A stretch of DNA of 16,354 bases, taken from NCBI GenBank assembly GCA_002479455.1, contig DLNB01000062.1:787-17140 (forward strand), given 5' to 3'. The first letter of the stretch is position 1. Every line of letters begins with the position of its first letter. Position numbers and translations under genes: made by a program. Below, in pieces: positions 14,751-16,354 of this stretch. The notes beneath the pieces were generated by a model that saw only the letters and a program-made list of their open reading frames with translations, did not search any database and had not been told where the DNA came from. Source of the DNA: Acetothermia bacterium UBA7521 (GTDB lineage Bacteria > Bipolaricaulota > Bipolaricaulia > Bipolaricaulales > Bipolaricaulaceae).

Positions 14751-15272
14751 CCACCTGTGCGAGAATAGCCCGCGGACCTGCGGCCACGCGGAGTGCAGTG
14801 GAACGGCTGTCGGTTCATTCGGTACAGAACGGCCGTCGCAGCCGGGCTGCATACCGATCGTAGCAGCGGGCTTCATGCCCGACGACAGTCGGTTCGCCGC
14901 AGAGAAGCCGGATTCCGGCAGACAGACAACGGATCCCGAGCAACGGGTCTCTCGGGGGCCTTGACGTTGAAAGTCCTTGCCTATAGGGGTTGTATTGCAC
15001 AGAGCGGGGATCCGCGCGCTGACTCGTCAGTGTACGGCACGCAAGACGGAGGCCCGCGTACCGCAGATCACCGGATCCAAAGTTCCCCCAACAGCATCCG
15101 AGCCAATCACAGGAAGCCCCGCCGCGCCCGCCCAAGAGCACAGATCGCGATCAGTGGACGTCCAACAACGCGTCCATCCCTCTCTGTTTGGTTTCCAACA
15201 CACTCGGGCATCGGGGGACTGGTGCTATCTGACCCGTTGCAGGTGGTCCAACCATGCGCTAGAGTCTAACCA
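14751..15272. other. Gene-free stretch with clustered small inverted repeats
   Basis: No convincing gene is present in these 522 bp. Perfect small hairpins occur in a row: GCAGC-CGG-GCTGC (14838-14850), CGGGC-TTCAT-GCCCG (14867-14881), GCCGGA-T-TCCGGC (14907-14919) and CCCGAG/CTCGGG with a 10-nt loop (14935-14956). Further on are GCGG-GGAT-CCGC (15004-15015) and CTGAC-TC-GTCAG (15019-15030). None is followed by a T-run, so no canonical terminator can be named. The motif GAACGGC(T/C)GTCG occurs twice between about 14803 and 14838. The right half is less GC-rich than the flanking genes. Confidence 0.5.
15237..15265 (+). promoter_or_regulatory. Predicted promoter for the vapB-like gene (possibly leaderless)
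   Basis: TTGCAG (15237-15242) and TAGAGT (15260-15265) are 17 nt apart. The -10 ends 7 nt before the ATG at 15273, so the transcript would start at or beside the start codon. The -35 matches consensus at only three positions. No Shine-Dalgarno precedes the ATG. Confidence 0.35.
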
Positions 15273-15542
15273 ATGATACACGGTATGGCCAGGGCGAAGA
15301 CGGTCAAGCTCGGGAGGAAGGGTCAGCTTGTCCTTCCCAAGGAGATCCGCGACGCCATGAAGCTCGAAGAAGGAGATCGGCTCCTCGTAAGCCTGGAGGA
15401 AGGCCGGGTGATCCTCGCCAGCCCCGAGGAGTACGCCCAAGCGACGAAGGGGCTCCTCCGGGGAACGTGGGGTAAGACCGCTGAAGAGATCGCGGGGTAT
15501 CTCCAGAGAGAGCGAAGCGCATGGGAAAGCGGGGAAGCCTGA
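15273..15542 (+). CDS. AbrB/MazE-fold antitoxin (VapB-like)
   Basis: This 89-aa protein has an N-terminal SpoVT/AbrB looped-hinge DNA-binding domain: VKLGRKGQLVLPKEIRDAMKL followed by EEGDRLLVSLEEG in two segments (about 11-45). The C-terminal half (YAQATKGLLRGTWGKTAEEIAGYLQRER) probably wraps and inhibits the toxin. Met5 (15285) is an alternative start. It overlaps the downstream PIN-domain gene by 22 bp, the usual antitoxin-first order. By family analogy it would neutralise the toxin and repress its own promoter. Confidence 0.85.
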   Translation: MIHGMARAKTVKLGRKGQLVLPKEIRDAMKLEEGDRLLVSLEEGRVILASPEEYAQATKGLLRGTWGKTAEEIAGYLQRERSAWESGEA

Positions 15543-15988
15543 AGGCAGCGCTCGCCACGCACGCACGAGTCGGGCTCGACTCCTCCGTGCTCATCTACCA
15601 CCTCGAGGGCCTTCCCCCCTATGCTCTCCTGACCGAGATCGTGTTCACCTCTCTCTCCCGCGGGACGCTCACGGCGGTGATCTCCACGATCTCCGTGACC
15701 GAGCTCCTCATCAAGCCGTTTGCCGACAGAGCCGATGACAAGGTACGCATCTGTGAGGCCTTCCTGGAGGGCCTTCCCAACACGCACTTCGTGCCGCCGA
15801 GCGTCGCCATCGCCAAGGAGGCGGCGCGGTTGCGGGCGGTACACAAGCTCCGCACCCCGGACGCACTGCTCCTCGCCACTGCCCTTGAAGAAGGGGCGAC
15901 CGCTTTTCTCACCAACGACGCACGGCTCAAAAGGGTAGAAGAGGAAGGAATCTCCGTCCTGGTCCTGCGCGACTACGTGGGGGCGTGA
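15521..15988 (+). CDS. PIN-domain ribonuclease toxin (VapC-like)
   Basis: This 155-aa PIN-domain protein keeps the four acidic catalytic residues: Asp20 (GLDSSVLIYHLEG), Glu61 (SVTELLIKP), Asp114 (TPDALLLATALEEGA) and Asp133 (FLTNDARLKRV). VapC toxins are Mg-dependent RNases that cut tRNA or rRNA; the target here cannot be read. Length is typical or slightly long because of a 17-residue N-terminal extension. It overlaps the antitoxin gene by 22 bp in a different frame, so the two are coupled. All active-site residues are intact, so the toxin is probably functional. Confidence 0.87.
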   Translation: MGKRGSLKAALATHARVGLDSSVLIYHLEGLPPYALLTEIVFTSLSRGTLTAVISTISVTELLIKPFADRADDKVRICEAFLEGLPNTHFVPPSVAIAKEAARLRAVHKLRTPDALLLATALEEGATAFLTNDARLKRVEEEGISVLVLRDYVGA

Positions 15989-16067
15989 GTGAGCTCGCAA
16001 GCACGTTCCTGTTTTGGGATAGCCGGCAAATTACGGGGCAGGCCTTGTCAGTCGCACTTCCTAGAAG

Positions 16068-16354
16068 CTATTTCACAACCATCCTCAAGCAGATGAGAAG
16101 GCAGGCCACGGTGAAGAACGCGGCGTACACGGAGATCAGCCGCTCGTAGCGCACCAGAAGGCGACGGAAGTTCCCGACCCAGGCGAACGTGCGCTCGATG
16201 TGCCACCGTTCCTTGTACTCCTCGTCCCAGGTCTTGCGCCACCCTGTGCGGTTCTTCCGTGGTGGGATGCAGGGGATCACCCCCTTGCGACGGAGCCAGG
16301 CCCGGAACTCGTCGCAGTCGTACGCCTTGTTGGCGATCAGTTGCCGGGGTCGTT
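16068..16354 (-). CDS. IS5-family transposase, C-terminal part (runs off window)
   Basis: Minus-strand reading from the right edge gives about 95 residues ending in a TAG stop at 16068-16070. LIANKAYDCDEFRAWLRRKG carries a DDE-type aspartate in a KAYD context. VIPCIPPRKNR and the final-glutamate block KERWHIERTFAWVGNFRRLLVRYERL follow; this is the usual signature of the IS5-group transposase C-terminus. The hydrophobic tail LISVYAAFFTVACLLICLRMV is also typical. No frameshift or stop is seen in this part. The 5' part lies outside the window, so intactness cannot be judged. Confidence 0.88.
   Translation of the reverse strand, partial: RPRQLIANKAYDCDEFRAWLRRKGVIPCIPPRKNRTGWRKTWDEEYKERWHIERTFAWVGNFRRLLVRYERLISVYAAFFTVACLLICLRMVVK
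16068..16354. mobile_element. IS5-group insertion sequence (one end, partial)
   Basis: The transposase gene above implies an insertion sequence entering from the right edge. Its terminal inverted repeat should lie between the toxin stop (15988) and the transposase stop (16068), but cannot be placed because the other end is not visible. Confidence 0.7.

Noticed and set aside
14935..14956. Rho-independent terminator after the glycosyltransferase
   Set aside because: The CCCGAG/CTCGGG stem has a 10-nt loop and no T-run, and lies about 185 bp past the stop.
14967..14995. TTGAAA-17-TTGTAT promoter-like pair (also TTGACG-15-TATAGG)
   Set aside because: The -10 is poor in the first reading and spacing is too short in the second; no gene follows closely, so not listed as a feature.
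14793..15269. 158-aa and 99-aa open frames in the gene-free stretch
   Set aside because: No motifs, no ribosome-binding site, overlapping each other in different frames; composition unlike the real genes here.

Overview
The window appears to come from a GC-rich, uncultivated-lineage bacterium. The left edge holds the 5' third of a 16S rRNA gene on the minus strand. Its 5' end departs from the usual bacterial sequence, with three mismatches to the universal 27F primer. My tentative guess is a deep-branching candidate phylum such as Bipolaricaulota/Acetothermia (OP1). That guess rests on general look only and would need a 16S search.

Layout. (1) Positions 1-700 hold the 16S rRNA gene, its leader and a textbook rrn promoter, all minus strand. 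(2) hpnA, a hopanoid-associated sugar epimerase/reductase, lies at 914-1945 on the plus strand. (3) A compact minus-strand run of eleven genes reads from 11540 down to 1893. In transcription order it holds a histidine kinase, two NarL/LuxR-type response regulators, a short-chain polyprenyl diphosphate synthase, hpnH, hpnG, ispG, squalene-hopene cyclase, ispH, a YjbQ-family protein and a DUF116 protein. Almost every junction is an ATGA/GTGA-type start-stop overlap, so this is very probably one operon. (4) A divergent plus-strand set, 11594-13301, holds inorganic pyrophosphatase, an iron-sulfur flavoprotein and a second flavodoxin-fold flavoprotein, again with ATGA overlaps. (5) A GT4 glycosyltransferase lies at 13434-14750. 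(6) About 520 bp without a gene follow, rich in small inverted repeats. (7) The right edge is accessory: a VapB/VapC-like toxin-antitoxin pair and the 3' part of an IS5-family transposase.

How the genes fit together. IspG and IspH are the last two enzymes of the MEP isoprenoid pathway. The prenyl synthase condenses their products, and squalene-hopene cyclase makes the hopene skeleton. HpnH adds a 5'-deoxyadenosyl group and HpnG removes adenine, starting the ribosyl side chain of bacteriohopanepolyols. HpnA is a hopanoid-linked side-chain gene. Squalene synthase (HpnCDE or SQS) is not in the window. The most notable feature is that a complete two-component system with two regulators sits at the head of the lipid operon. 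Several transcription units also look leaderless: a -10-like hexamer ends 6-7 nt before the start codon for the kinase, ppa, the vapB-like gene and possibly the glycosyltransferase. Internal operon genes instead use overlaps or Shine-Dalgarno sites.
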